Shown here one piece after another: positions 43,969 to 52,495 of a DNA stretch of 57,668 bases (the first letter of the stretch is position 1; the number at the start of each line of letters is the position of its first letter). A program made the position numbers and the translations under genes. The stretch spans positions 1 to 57,668 of the forward strand of contig JANQSH010000144.1 in NCBI GenBank assembly GCA_028284145.1, read 5' to 3'. The DNA comes from Planctomycetaceae bacterium. GTDB lineage: Bacteria > Planctomycetota > Planctomycetia > Planctomycetales > Planctomycetaceae. Below the pieces are notes generated by a model. The model did no database searches. It worked only from the letters and a program-made list of their open reading frames with translations, and was not told the origin of the DNA.

Positions 43969-45614
43969 CGTTGAGACAGATAGTTGCTGAGGCGACCAAT
44001 ACCCGCCTTCAAGTCAGGATCCTCTTTGACCGCTTTTTCGGTTACCCCACGGTAATAAGTCACAACGTGTTCGTCATGATCCACAGTTACATCTGGAGCC
44101 AGACCGATCTTGCCATACGTTCTGCCACGAGGCGAATAAAATTTGGCCGTAGTTAACCGCAGTCCGGTCTGATGTCTCGCGTTGAAAATCGTCTGTACGG
44201 ACCATTTGCCAAATGTCTTTCGTCCAACGATGACACCACGACGGTGATCGCGAATCGCTCCGGCGACAATTTCGCTGGCACTCGCACTGTTTTCATCGAC
44301 CAGCAGGACGATGGGAGTGTTCCAGGTACCGGTCCGATGAGCTGAGTAAGTGTAATTCTGATCGTCAACGCGTCCTTTGGTCGAAACCAGAACGCCCTGA
44401 TCAATGAATCGATCCAGAACTTCTACGGCTGCGGTCAACAATCCACCGGGATTGCCACGCAAGTCCCAAATCAGGCCTCGCATGCCTTGTCGATTCAGTT
44501 TGGACAACGCGGCATCCAATTCACGCGGTGTTGATTGTTGAAATCCGGTCATCTGGATATAACCGATCCCCTGCTCCTGATCGACGATCTGCGCGACGGG
44601 AATGCTTTTGACGATCACGGCTCGACGGGAGAACATCCCGTCGAAATGCCGACCACGTTCTGGATCGTGCACTCGCAGATGCACCCGGCTGCCTTCCACT
44701 CCCCTCAGAAGTTTGGCTGCCTCGTCGGTTGTCATTTTTGTACAGTCGGTTTCATCGATACTGACAATGAAATGTCCCGCTCTCAATCCCCCCTCTTCAG
44801 CTGGACTGTCGGGCAGGACGTTCATTAGAAACATGCCTTTGCCTGGTTCGGCTTTCATTTCGATCCCCAGTCCCACGAAGTTTCCTTCAATGTTACCATA
44901 AAGATCCTTCAAGCGATCGGGCGTCAGATAGTTGCTGTAATCGTCCAATGCATTGCAACCGCCGTAGACATATTCGAGAACCACTGCGGTATCGATTGGC
45001 CGCAATTCGTGTGCGACGATGGTACAGACATCCTCAATTGTCCGCCGCGCTTCCCGCTGCGATGCGATCGGTTTATTCCAGTAGCGATTCCGGAGAATTT
45101 TCCGCACTCGCTGAATATCCTCACGCTCGGCATTCGGCAGATTGTGTTCCACAAACCTGCCATTGTTCAACGCAAGATAAAGACTTTCAGTTCCGTGTGC
45201 GACGAACGATGTGTGGCTGACAGGATCCACGTAGTTGGATCGAATTTGCATCAACACATCGTCAAAAAGAGTAAGCGATTCGTACCGTGTCTTTTCGAGT
45301 AATCGATCTTCAAAGCTGAGATCGTTGTAGCGACGGGCAATGCTGAAATTGATGCGAGAACGTCGCAACCCGTACTTGAGATGCTGGTTGTCCGGATAAT
45401 TCTTCAGGGCCTGCTCGTAATGTCGAATCGCTTCAACCCAACGACGAGAGCGTTCGAGCTTCGCTCCCTCATAAACGACCTGCGGATTGGTTGCCGGAGC
45501 CAACTCTTCAAATTTTGACTCCGCGGAACTGGCATTGGTCCCGCTATACAGGACAAACACACAGACAATTGCACCCGCACAAAATCGGCGCAGAACGGCT
45601 TCGTAAACCGTCAT
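43965..45614 (-). CDS. S41-family C-terminal processing protease
   Basis: An exported protease of about 549 residues. Signal peptide at 1-30 (CAGAIVCVFVLYSGT), a helical, TPR-like region (about 45-100), a helical N-domain, PDZ domain (about 240-320; VGLGIEMKAEPGKGMFLMNV), and the S41 catalytic core: GYIQMTGFQQST, LIWDLRGNPGG, nucleophile motif ENSASASEIVAGA, and the catalytic Lys in GRKTFGKWSVQ. Trp replaces the common Gly after the Lys. ATG 45614 is preceded by GAGGGGGGAAAT; the ATG at 45674 is less likely. First gene of a two-gene operon with the propeller protein. Confidence 0.9.
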   Translation of the reverse strand: MTVYEAVLRRFCAGAIVCVFVLYSGTNASSAESKFEELAPATNPQVVYEGAKLERSRRWVEAIRHYEQALKNYPDNQHLKYGLRRSRINFSIARRYNDLSFEDRLLEKTRYESLTLFDDVLMQIRSNYVDPVSHTSFVAHGTESLYLALNNGRFVEHNLPNAEREDIQRVRKILRNRYWNKPIASQREARRTIEDVCTIVAHELRPIDTAVVLEYVYGGCNALDDYSNYLTPDRLKDLYGNIEGNFVGLGIEMKAEPGKGMFLMNVLPDSPAEEGGLRAGHFIVSIDETDCTKMTTDEAAKLLRGVEGSRVHLRVHDPERGRHFDGMFSRRAVIVKSIPVAQIVDQEQGIGYIQMTGFQQSTPRELDAALSKLNRQGMRGLIWDLRGNPGGLLTAAVEVLDRFIDQGVLVSTKGRVDDQNYTYSAHRTGTWNTPIVLLVDENSASASEIVAGAIRDHRRGVIVGRKTFGKWSVQTIFNARHQTGLRLTTAKFYSPRGRTYGKIGLAPDVTVDHDEHVVTYYRGVTEKAVKEDPDLKAGIGRLSNYLSQR

Positions 45615-46043
45615 AATTTCCCCCCTCTGAAACCAGCAGAGATCGATTCCCCCAAATCGAATTAGCCGGACCAAGCGTTTGACTCGCTCTTCTTTGACGC
45701 AACGTCAAATTTCCCACCGTGTCATTTTCAACGGTGTGTTACTGTGTCAAAGGAAGCCGTCTGATGCGAGGCGAACGCTTGAGGTGTCCTGACCGATCCC
45801 CCCGAATCGGCGATGTCTGCTGGTGATGTCAATCATTAGTAGTAGTATACCAAGGTGGCCGCACTCGGCCTTCAACGTTGGCGACTTACTTGAATATAAG
45901 CCACCGGGAAAAGAGGGTCAAACAGAAGTCGCTTCGATGAATCGCGCCAATCGGACTAACCGTCAACCTTTATGAGAAGGCTTGCCGATACTGTCGGTCG
46001 CGGATTCTGGCAAAGAGAAAAAAAGTTTACGGGCCACCGGCTA
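45615..46043. other. Intergenic region upstream of the S41 gene
   Basis: Part of an unusually long gap (about 785 bases) between two minus-strand genes. It must hold the protease promoter. A perfect inverted repeat TTTGACG-CAA-CGTCAAA lies at 45693-45709, about 80 bases before the protease start, a fair place for a repressor operator or RNA hairpin. No gene is recognised. Confidence 0.5.
45693..45709. promoter_or_regulatory. Perfect 7-bp inverted repeat upstream of the S41 protease
   Basis: TTTGACG and CGTCAAA flank a CAA loop. Possible operator or mRNA-leader hairpin of the minus-strand protease operon; not linked to any known regulator. Confidence 0.4.
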
Positions 46044-46079
46044 CAGGCATTCTCGACCACGTGTTGAGCCTGTTTTTTT
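46044..46079 (+). terminator. Terminator-like hairpin without an upstream gene (1)
   Basis: CAGG (46044-46047) pairs with CCTG (46069-46072) and CTCGA with TTGAG inside, followed by seven T. Plus-strand orientation. No plus-strand protein gene precedes it. Confidence 0.4.
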
Positions 46080-46253
46080 CGAGGTTTTTCAACAGAGGGC
46101 AGTTTGGCAACATGGTTGTTTCCCTTTGGCAACACGTTGGAAACCGACGCAATTCTTTTCGTTTTTTTCACCGGAATTTCTGTTTCATTGCAACGATGAC
46201 CAAATGCAACACGACACGTTGGTTGCAGACAACGCGCTCCAGGAGGAAAACAA

Positions 46254-46286
46254 GACCGGCTGACGTGAATGTCAACCGGCCTTTTT
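46254..46286. terminator. Terminator-like hairpin downstream of the oxidoreductase gene (2)
   Basis: GACCGGCTGAC and GTCAACCGGCC pair with two mismatches around a GTGAAT loop. Five T follow on the plus strand; on the minus strand TTGTTTT follows. It may end the minus-strand oxidoreductase transcript, about 115 bases after its stop, and may work in both directions. Confidence 0.5.
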
Positions 46287-46399
46287 ATGCAGGGGCAAAA
46301 TCTGGGAAAGAATCAGGTTTCAAAACCAGTTGGTGGCAGGAATTCACAGACAATTTGTCTTCGTGAATTCGTCGCACACAGAGGTTTTGAAAGAATGCC

Positions 46400-47740
46400 T
46401 TACAACGCCCAGCCTTTGCGGTAATCACGTTTCACAACCTTGGCCAGTTTGTCGCCATTTTCAATCTTGTCGGCATTCGTTACGGCAAGCTTTTCCGCAT
46501 CCCACTCCACCTTGTCTTTGGTGAAGAGCGACAGGTTGCCCAGCAAGATCGTTTCAGTCAGGCGGCCGGCGTAATCAAAGTTGGACATGGCCAGACTCGG
46601 GTCGTCTGCCTTGATTGCGTTGGCGAACTCGGTGAAGTGTCCCGGAGAACGGGGCAGGCTTTGCTCAGGCTTCGTGGAATCGGTGAAGTTCTCCTTGGGC
46701 AGCAATGAATAACTGCTGCCATAATCACCTGTTGAGTACAACTTGCCCTTGTCGCCAATCACCAGGGCGCCACGATCGGCAAGTCTGGCATCTTCCAGCA
46801 GTGAGGCATCCGGCTTCCGCCCTCCGTCATACCAGGTCAGTTTGACTGGCGGCAGGTTGCCACGTTGCGGAAATTCGAAGAAGATCTTCGAGGACTTCGG
46901 AAACGACTCACCCTGGAATATCCCTGGGGAATCGGCAACCACACTCGTCGGGTTGAACAAGTCCAGCGCCATCACGGGCATGTTGATCGTGTGACAGGCC
47001 ATGTCGCCCAACGCTCCGGTGCCAAAATCGACCCAGCCGCGCCATTTGAATGGCTGGTACTCGGGGTGGTAGGGGCGTTCCGGCGCCGGTCCGAGGAAAA
47101 GATCCCAGCTGATATTTTCCGGAACGGGAGGTGTGCCTTCCGGTCGGCCCTTGCCCTGTGGCCAGACGGGGCGATTCGTCCAGACATGGACTTCTCGCAC
47201 TTCGCCCAAATATCCGGAGCGAATGACTTCAACAGCTTCCCGAAGTCCGTTGCCGGCTGTTCCCTGGTTCCCCATTTGTGTGCAGACGCCCATCTCTTTC
47301 GCTTTTTCGCGAAGAGCACGGGCTTCGTAGATGGACCAGGTCAGCGGCTTTTGGCAGAAGACATGTTTTTTCATCTTCAGCCCCATCATCGCAGCAACGG
47401 CATGCGTGTGATCTGGCGTGCTGACGGTGACGGCATCGACCTTGTCACCCAACGTATCGAGCATTTCACGGAAGTCGGCAAACTTCTTCGCTTCCTTGAA
47501 TTGGCTGCCCTTTTGATTCAGCCGCTTGCTGTCGATATCGCAAATGCCGATGACGTTGCCCGCTCGACCTGCGGACGAGGAATCGCTGCTCCCTTTGCCG
47601 CCGACGCCGACACACGCAAAATGGATCTCTTCGTTGGCACTGGTGGTTTCTTGCGCGGAGAGAGACCTGGCCCCCACCCAGTAAGCAGCTCCCATAGCCG
47701 TTGATGTCTTCAGGAAATCTCGACGATGTTGACCGGCCAT
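46400..47740 (-). CDS. Tat-exported Gfo/Idh/MocA-family oxidoreductase
   Basis: A 446-residue NAD(P)-dependent dehydrogenase-type protein of a family greatly expanded in planctomycetes, usually acting on sugars. A twin-arginine signal ([17 protein letters not shown]) starts the protein. Rossmann loop GVGGKGSSD (45-53), CDID acidic end of strand 2, STPDHTH, and QKPLTW (a variant of EKP) follow; the C-terminal domain has [16 protein letters not shown] with the His of the active site. ATG 47740 follows GGAGG at a good distance; an ATG at 47806 would put 22 residues before the signal and is rejected. Stands alone. Confidence 0.92.
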   Translation of the reverse strand: MAGQHRRDFLKTSTAMGAAYWVGARSLSAQETTSANEEIHFACVGVGGKGSSDSSSAGRAGNVIGICDIDSKRLNQKGSQFKEAKKFADFREMLDTLGDKVDAVTVSTPDHTHAVAAMMGLKMKKHVFCQKPLTWSIYEARALREKAKEMGVCTQMGNQGTAGNGLREAVEVIRSGYLGEVREVHVWTNRPVWPQGKGRPEGTPPVPENISWDLFLGPAPERPYHPEYQPFKWRGWVDFGTGALGDMACHTINMPVMALDLFNPTSVVADSPGIFQGESFPKSSKIFFEFPQRGNLPPVKLTWYDGGRKPDASLLEDARLADRGALVIGDKGKLYSTGDYGSSYSLLPKENFTDSTKPEQSLPRSPGHFTEFANAIKADDPSLAMSNFDYAGRLTETILLGNLSLFTKDKVEWDAEKLAVTNADKIENGDKLAKVVKRDYRKGWAL

Positions 47741-48157
47741 ATACGGCACCTCCAGAAACAAGGGGTTCAAGTTGTCGACAGGTTCGACGGACAGTAGTTT
47801 CGCCACAAAATTGATCGTTGCGTATTTTTTTCGGTCTGAACGGTTCCTCCACCCTCTCTACAGCGACATGGCTTACGCCATGTTGCCAAGTCACAAAACC
47901 AGAGGCTGGTCACAACAGATCAGACTTTCATCATAACAAGGAGGTTCGATCAACCCAACGTTCGGCCGTTTTTTCAATTCACCATGTTCAGACAGACCTG
48001 CGAGACAGATCGAGTGCTATTCAACCGCGTACCAGATTGCTATGATCCACTTTGTTGGGGCGAATTAACCGTAAGGTCATTCTCACCAATGCCAATCCGG
48101 TTTTTTCCTGACCCTCAGTAGACTTTTTGTTCCTGCCAATTGGAAGGTGGCAATCCC
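47741..48157. other. Divergent promoter region
   Basis: About 417 bases between divergent genes. A perfect 7-bp inverted repeat ACATGGC-TTAC-GCCATGT (47866-47883) stands 126 bases upstream of the oxidoreductase start and could be an operator or a leader hairpin. No gene seen. Confidence 0.45.
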
Positions 48158-48397
48158 ATGCTTCGTCGTACGAATCTGATTCGTTCCGCACTCTGTCTGG
48201 GGCTGGTCTGGATGGCGGGATTCGGTTCACACCTGTTCGCACATCCGGGACATGGCATTGATGGGGACGATTATTCCCTCCGGCACTACACCACGGAACC
48301 CGTTCACCTGGTTGTTCCAGCGCTGGTCGTGGTTGCTATCGCGGTGATAGCAGGCGTCGTGGTCTGGAAGGCCCGATCACAAAATCGGCAACAATGA
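48158..48397 (+). CDS. Small secreted or membrane protein with AHPGHG motif
   Basis: 79 residues: a signal peptide or first helix (about 5-27), a short His- and Asp-containing segment AHPGHGIDGDDYSLRHYTTE, a second transmembrane helix (about 45-67) and a basic end. The AHPGHG start of the mature part resembles HupE/UreJ-type metal transporters, but the rest of that family is missing. Its His-rich loop might bind a metal. ATG 48158 follows GGAAGGTGG. Confidence 0.55.
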   Translation: MLRRTNLIRSALCLGLVWMAGFGSHLFAHPGHGIDGDDYSLRHYTTEPVHLVVPALVVVAIAVIAGVVVWKARSQNRQQ

Positions 48398-48456
48398 AGC
48401 AGATTGCCGACAGGCAGGAATTACCGGGTGATGATTTTGCCAGACCCCGCTCTGAA

Positions 48457-48558
48457 TAAAGCGTATTACGTTTTTCCGTGCCGCGAAAATCGCCGTTCAG
48501 CCTGCAAGCATGGATTCCCACGAGCCAGTGACGTTACACGAGAAGGTAAACTGCTTTA
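48457..48558 (-). repeat. TAGAGC element, copy 12
   Basis: Reverse copy, 102 bp, with slightly altered ends (AATAAAGCG and GCTTTAA). Second hairpin region reads AGCCTGCAAGCATGGATT. It stands between two plus-strand genes, 20 bases before the DUF4272 gene. Confidence 0.92.
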
Positions 48559-48578
48559 ATGAATGAGATTCCTGCGCG

Positions 48579-49610
48579 ATGTCGTCGATATTGATTAACG
48601 CTTATTGCACTCATCGCAATCCGCCGCCCCTCGATTTCCGGCACCAGTTCAACAACCGCCGTGACCGTTCCGATCCGAACCTCGTTCCCCATTTGCGACA
48701 ATTCATCGGGTTTGTGCTGGATGATGGCCAACGAGAAATGACGCAGACGCTTTATCACGTCATGCGTCATATCGAACGAGTGCAACAGCAGTTCAGCTTT
48801 GAGATTGACGAGCGGGTTTTTCGATCGTTTTCCAAATGGGCACGGTCCGCCAATGCGATTGTCTACCTGCCAGACGGAACCGTGCGTGATCCCAGCGGAG
48901 CCGTGCTGGTTGATCCAGAGACGGGTTTGGCTGATGAAGGCGCAGATGTCCCCTACCCGAAAGATGCACTGATCCGGCGCAAGGCCAACCATGCGAAGTT
49001 GCAACCATTGGGGATTGAGGTTCCCGCAACATTGCCCCCTGTTGTGAGTGATGCGGAGGTGCACCTTCGTTCGCCCGAAGCAGTTGCGTTGCGCTGTCTT
49101 TCGCTGTTGGTGGTATCCATCAAGGGAAGCACGGCTGCTGCGGGAGAAGACATCCCTCTGGAGACGCTGAAGGAACTGTATCCGCTGGGCTTTCGCGATC
49201 TTACGCCATCAGAGAAAGCATTTCTGTTAGCCCCTCATCCAGATGAGCCAACCAATATCGCTTTCTCCTGGAGGTATGAAGCGCTGTTGATTTTGCTCTG
49301 GTCACTTGGGCATGTCTCCAAGCTGGAACTACCGACGACGATGTGTGAAGGAACAGTCGGTGATGATCTCGACGGTGAGCAAAACCAGATCAAATTTGTC
49401 AATTCGGCTCGACTTCGCCCCTTGGACAAAATCCTCGACGCGTACGACATTCATTACCGCCTGCACTGGGCTACGACCGATGCCCGAATCAATGAACGTG
49501 AAATGCCAGCCGGTTTGATGGATGGCGTGGTCGCCGAACGACATTATGCCTTTAACTGGCTGGTCCGGTTTGAAGACGCAGCATGGGACAACGTCACGAC
49601 ACCGACTTAG
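48579..49610 (+). CDS. DUF4272 protein
   Basis: A 343-residue soluble protein. The C-terminal 200 residues carry the DUF4272 pattern: IRRKANHAKLQPLG near the start, RSPEAVALRCLSLLVV, then FSWRYEALLILLWSLGHVSK and WATTDARINEREMP, ending GVVAERHYAFNWLV. Function of the family is unknown; it is often found next to immunity- or toxin-like loci but no such gene is seen here. The N-terminal 100 residues are less typical. Confidence 0.85.
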   Translation: MSSILINAYCTHRNPPPLDFRHQFNNRRDRSDPNLVPHLRQFIGFVLDDGQREMTQTLYHVMRHIERVQQQFSFEIDERVFRSFSKWARSANAIVYLPDGTVRDPSGAVLVDPETGLADEGADVPYPKDALIRRKANHAKLQPLGIEVPATLPPVVSDAEVHLRSPEAVALRCLSLLVVSIKGSTAAAGEDIPLETLKELYPLGFRDLTPSEKAFLLAPHPDEPTNIAFSWRYEALLILLWSLGHVSKLELPTTMCEGTVGDDLDGEQNQIKFVNSARLRPLDKILDAYDIHYRLHWATTDARINEREMPAGLMDGVVAERHYAFNWLVRFEDAAWDNVTTPT

Positions 49611-49730
49611 TTACGATACCGACCTGGCGGGTCCACGGTCGGGATATTCTGCAACGTGTCACAAAGATAAAGCATCTGCCCGGATTTTCGATTGAAAGTA
49701 CCCACCGATTCGAATCGTGCTGGACACCAC

Positions 49731-49832
49731 TATGGCAGTTTACTGTCTGGTGTGATGCCTCTGGCTCGTGGGGGGCTTTGTTTGCAGGCCAAACGGTGCC
49801 CATCTCGGCACAGAAGGGCGTAATATGCTCCA
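49731..49832 (+). repeat. TAGAGC element, copy 13
   Basis: Forward copy, 102 bp. Left end TATGGCAGTTTAC and right end AATATGCTCCA have drifted; core GGCTCGTGGGGGGC and TTTGCAGGCC are intact. Confidence 0.9.
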
Positions 49833-50137
49833 TATTCACTGTTCTTCCGAATGCTGGAATGCCTTCGGCGAATTTCTGGAGCGAGAATATGGTGGCGCGA
49901 TCCTTTTCGGTGCGGTTTATCAGTTGACGCTTGACGCTGTTGTGGTTCCATAGTGTGTCATTGGTGGAAGCATAACTCGTATTTCGCTTCAATTCATCTC
50001 TCAAAAAGAAGCCCCACCACTCCGAAGAATGGCGGGGTAATCTATCGATCAGCGTACTACGTGGCACGATTATTGTGTTTGCCAACTCCCGATCACAATC
50101 CGGTCGGATTGCGATCAGAGAATCAGAGTGCTTTCCT
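49833..50137. other. Spacer between repeat copies 13 and 14
   Basis: About 300 bases with no recognised gene. It contains the minus-strand terminator at 50003-50037. Confidence 0.45.
50003..50037 (-). terminator. Rho-independent terminator of the secreted-protein gene
   Basis: On the minus strand CCCCGCCA pairs with TGGTGGGG (one mismatch) and is followed by CTTCTTTTTGA. The gene it would serve ends at 50237, on the far side of repeat copy 14. Confidence 0.7.
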
Positions 50138-50239
50138 TAGAGCCGTTTCCCTTTTCGTGTGACGGTTCCCGCTCGCAGGAGCCTGCGTTTGCAGGCCAAA
50201 AGACGATTTTCGCGCCACAGAAGAGTGTAATACGCTCTA
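50138..50239 (+). repeat. TAGAGC element, copy 14
   Basis: Forward copy, 102 bp, both ends intact (CTTAGAGCC and ACGCTCTAT). The right end, read on the minus strand, begins TAG and is the stop codon of the secreted-protein gene. Closely resembles copy 7. Confidence 0.95.
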
Positions 50240-51028
50240 TCTCAGCACTAACGAGAAGTTGAATTTTCCGTTGTTCAGTCTCAGTTTCGGGACAACTGTT
50301 CCGACTGGTCGTGTGTGAGCCGAGGGACGAGCCCTGGGCGGAACAACCCGTGGTCGCACAGGCACATCGCGATGTATCGGTGCTGGAATGGCATGACTGT
50401 TTCGTCTGTGACCACTTTGACCGGGAACATCGAGATCGTATTGCGGGTCCAGATGTGATGGTCCATTAGATCGACGACCGAACAATTCCCCAACACTATA
50501 TTTGGAGCAAGAGCACTGGCCTGTGATGTGCTTCATACGATGCACAGTATCTTCCATCTCAGTCAGAGTCTCACACAGTATCTCCGGATTGGCGCGACGC
50601 GACAACTGGCACCCGTATCGATGCCCGAAAGAGACATCGAATCGTCCGTAACGTCCATACTGATCGACAGGACTCTGGCAAGCTGCGTAGCGCTGCTCCA
50701 TGTCGGTCACCAACTCTCGCATGTGAGCCAGGTTGTAAGACAATTCATCAACCTGAACACGCATTTGCCGGTTGGTTGTAAGAGGACAGCTTGCCATATC
50801 AGAAAGTGTGTCGGCTGCCCGGAACAGTCGGAAGTTGTATGCCCGCAAGGCGCGGTAGTCAGGTGAGTGCCAGAATTGCTCTCTCAAATCGCGACTGAGT
50901 TGAATCGCATCGGATTGCACATTAACGGCCAGCCGTTCTATTCGTACCGAAGGTGGTACTGCCTGTGCTTCTGAGATTCCCAATCCTGCCAAGGCCAACG
51001 TTGCCAATGCGTATACTGTACTTTTCAT
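50237..51028 (-). CDS. Secreted protein of unknown function
   Basis: About 263 residues. ATG 51028 follows GGAG and opens a signal peptide (KSTVYALATLALAGLGISEA). The mature protein is helical in its first 150 residues, with SRDLREQFWHSPDYRALRAY and several Cys pairs, includes CQCSCSKYSV... in reverse order as GQCSCSKYS, and ends in a His/Arg/Pro-rich tail. I know no family. The stop codon TAG (50237-50239) is part of repeat copy 14, so the present C-terminus may have been set by the insertion. Confidence 0.7.
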   Translation of the reverse strand: MKSTVYALATLALAGLGISEAQAVPPSVRIERLAVNVQSDAIQLSRDLREQFWHSPDYRALRAYNFRLFRAADTLSDMASCPLTTNRQMRVQVDELSYNLAHMRELVTDMEQRYAACQSPVDQYGRYGRFDVSFGHRYGCQLSRRANPEILCETLTEMEDTVHRMKHITGQCSCSKYSVGELFGRRSNGPSHLDPQYDLDVPGQSGHRRNSHAIPAPIHRDVPVRPRVVPPRARPSAHTRPVGTVVPKLRLNNGKFNFSLVLR

Positions 51029-51392
51029 TACATCATCTCCTTTGCCCTCTCCCAGCCAATTCGTTTTGCCATATCGGCTGTTGGATACCGGAAACAACTT
51101 CCGGTCATCGTCGTTGACAAAAGTAGAATGCAGACTGTATGCCAAACTCTCAATCAACGCAGATCAATCGCAATAAATCATTTTTATTAAACATGTTATG
51201 ACATTTGTTAAAACTCAGTGAATACATTTTGACCCCACAAAAGACAATCTGTTTGACTACAGCAGGGTCACTTTCGCGACACTGTTGGATAATTTCTTCG
51301 ACTGAATTGCCAGCAACTCGACAATTCGAGAAGATGCCGATGCCGTGTGGACGCATCGCAAACAGGACCACCATTTGACACTGAATACTGAA
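51029..51392. other. Divergent promoter region
   Basis: About 364 bases between two divergent genes. AT-richer than its surroundings around 51160-51240, so promoters are likely there. No gene or clear binding site recognised. Confidence 0.45.
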
Positions 51393-52148
51393 ATGCCCGA
51401 CTATCAAATTGAACGAACGCAAATCGGAGGCCTGCACTGCATTACGCTTGACCTGCTACCTGCAGACACGCTTCCCCAAATGGCTGTCATTATCTGCCAC
51501 GGCTACGGCGCACCGGGTGAAGACCTGGTGCCGATCGGAGCGGAGTTGCTGAATCGGTTCCCCGAACTGGCTTCGACATGCCGCTTCTTTTTTCCGGCGG
51601 CCCCGATATCGCTCGATTCGATGGGCCTTTTTGGTGGGCGAGCCTGGTGGCATATTGACATGGAGCGATTGACCCACTCGATTGAAACGGGTGAGCTGCG
51701 CGACCAGAGCGACGACTACCCGGAAGGCTTGCTGGAATCGCGGGAAAAGCTATTGTCATTGATTGCGGACCTTCCAGGTCAAACCGGTAATGCCAATTTG
51801 AAGCAGGTGTTGGGTGGATTTTCTCAAGGATCCATGTTGGCAACGGAAGTGGCCCTTTCACTCGACAGCTCACCCGCAGCGCTCGCGATTTTTTCCGGCA
51901 CGCTATTGTGTCAGGATCGCTGGCGGGAGATGGCTGAGAAATCGGGTTCTCTCCGCGTGCTGCAGTCACATGGTACGCAAGATCCGATCCTTCCCTATCA
52001 GGCCGCTGTCTGGCTGAAGGAAATGTGGGAGCAGGTCGGAGCCGACATCGAATTCATTTCCTTCACCGGCGTGCACACAATCCCAGGCGAGGCGATATCC
52101 AGTTTTGGCAAATTGCTTATTGATGTTTCCGCGACCAGCAACCATTAG
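51393..52148 (+). CDS. Phospholipase/carboxylesterase-family hydrolase
   Basis: A cytoplasmic alpha/beta hydrolase of about 251 residues. The oxyanion strand is ICHGYGAPGEDLVPIG; the nucleophile is Ser144 in GGFSQGSML; the acid is Asp197 in HGTQDPILPYQ; the base is His228 in TGVHTIPGE. These are the features of the YpfH/carboxylesterase 2 family, which cleaves short acyl esters. I start at ATG 51393 (MPDYQIE); an ATG at 51345 would add 16 residues. The stop TAG (52146-52148) is the left end of repeat copy 15. Confidence 0.88.
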   Translation: MPDYQIERTQIGGLHCITLDLLPADTLPQMAVIICHGYGAPGEDLVPIGAELLNRFPELASTCRFFFPAAPISLDSMGLFGGRAWWHIDMERLTHSIETGELRDQSDDYPEGLLESREKLLSLIADLPGQTGNANLKQVLGGFSQGSMLATEVALSLDSSPAALAIFSGTLLCQDRWREMAEKSGSLRVLQSHGTQDPILPYQAAVWLKEMWEQVGADIEFISFTGVHTIPGEAISSFGKLLIDVSATSNH

Positions 52149-52351
52149 AGCAGTTTACCTTTTTGTGTGACGTCTCCGGCTCGTGGGGAACGATTGGACC
52201 GTCAAGACGAAAAGCTGGGTTTAATGAAGTTGCAAGGAGCGACAACGGAGCGAGTGATGCTAATCCATACCAAAACGAAGCCCTTGACAAGGCACTCTGT
52301 TCGCAGGCCAAATGACGTTCATCGCGGCATGGAAGAGCATAATACGCTCTA
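52146..52351 (+). repeat. TAGAGC element, copy 15, split by a second repeat
   Basis: Forward copy whose left half (52146 to about 52188) and right half (about 52298-52351) are separated by an insertion of about 108 bp. The first TAG is the stop codon of the esterase gene; the right end ACGCTCTA is intact. Without the insertion the element would be about 98 bp. Confidence 0.92.
52210..52295 (+). repeat. Second repeat family, copy B, inside copy 15
   Basis: About 86 bp related to 22676-22761; conserved blocks GCGACAACGGAGCG, AATCC.TACC and CAAGGCACT. It interrupts the first hairpin of copy 15, so it arrived later. It encodes the same short peptide pattern (LQGATTERVMLIHT) as copy A. Confidence 0.8.
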
Positions 52352-52495
52352 TCCCATTTCGGGGATCGTCTGTCCGAAAATCTCTTTTCACAATCTCAGA
52401 CAGGCTTGAAGTTTGGGGCGGTTTTCGCTCTGTTGTAGCGAAGCACTTCCTCTTTCTGCTCTTCACTCTGTTACCATCTGGGAAATCGATACGTC

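Noticed and set aside
45956..46171. Small genes in the 45.6-46.4 kb gap
   Set aside because: Frames on both strands overlap one another and have no ribosome binding site or family likeness.
46865..47704. 279-residue plus-strand reading frame
   Set aside because: Opposite the Tat-exported oxidoreductase; no motif of its own.
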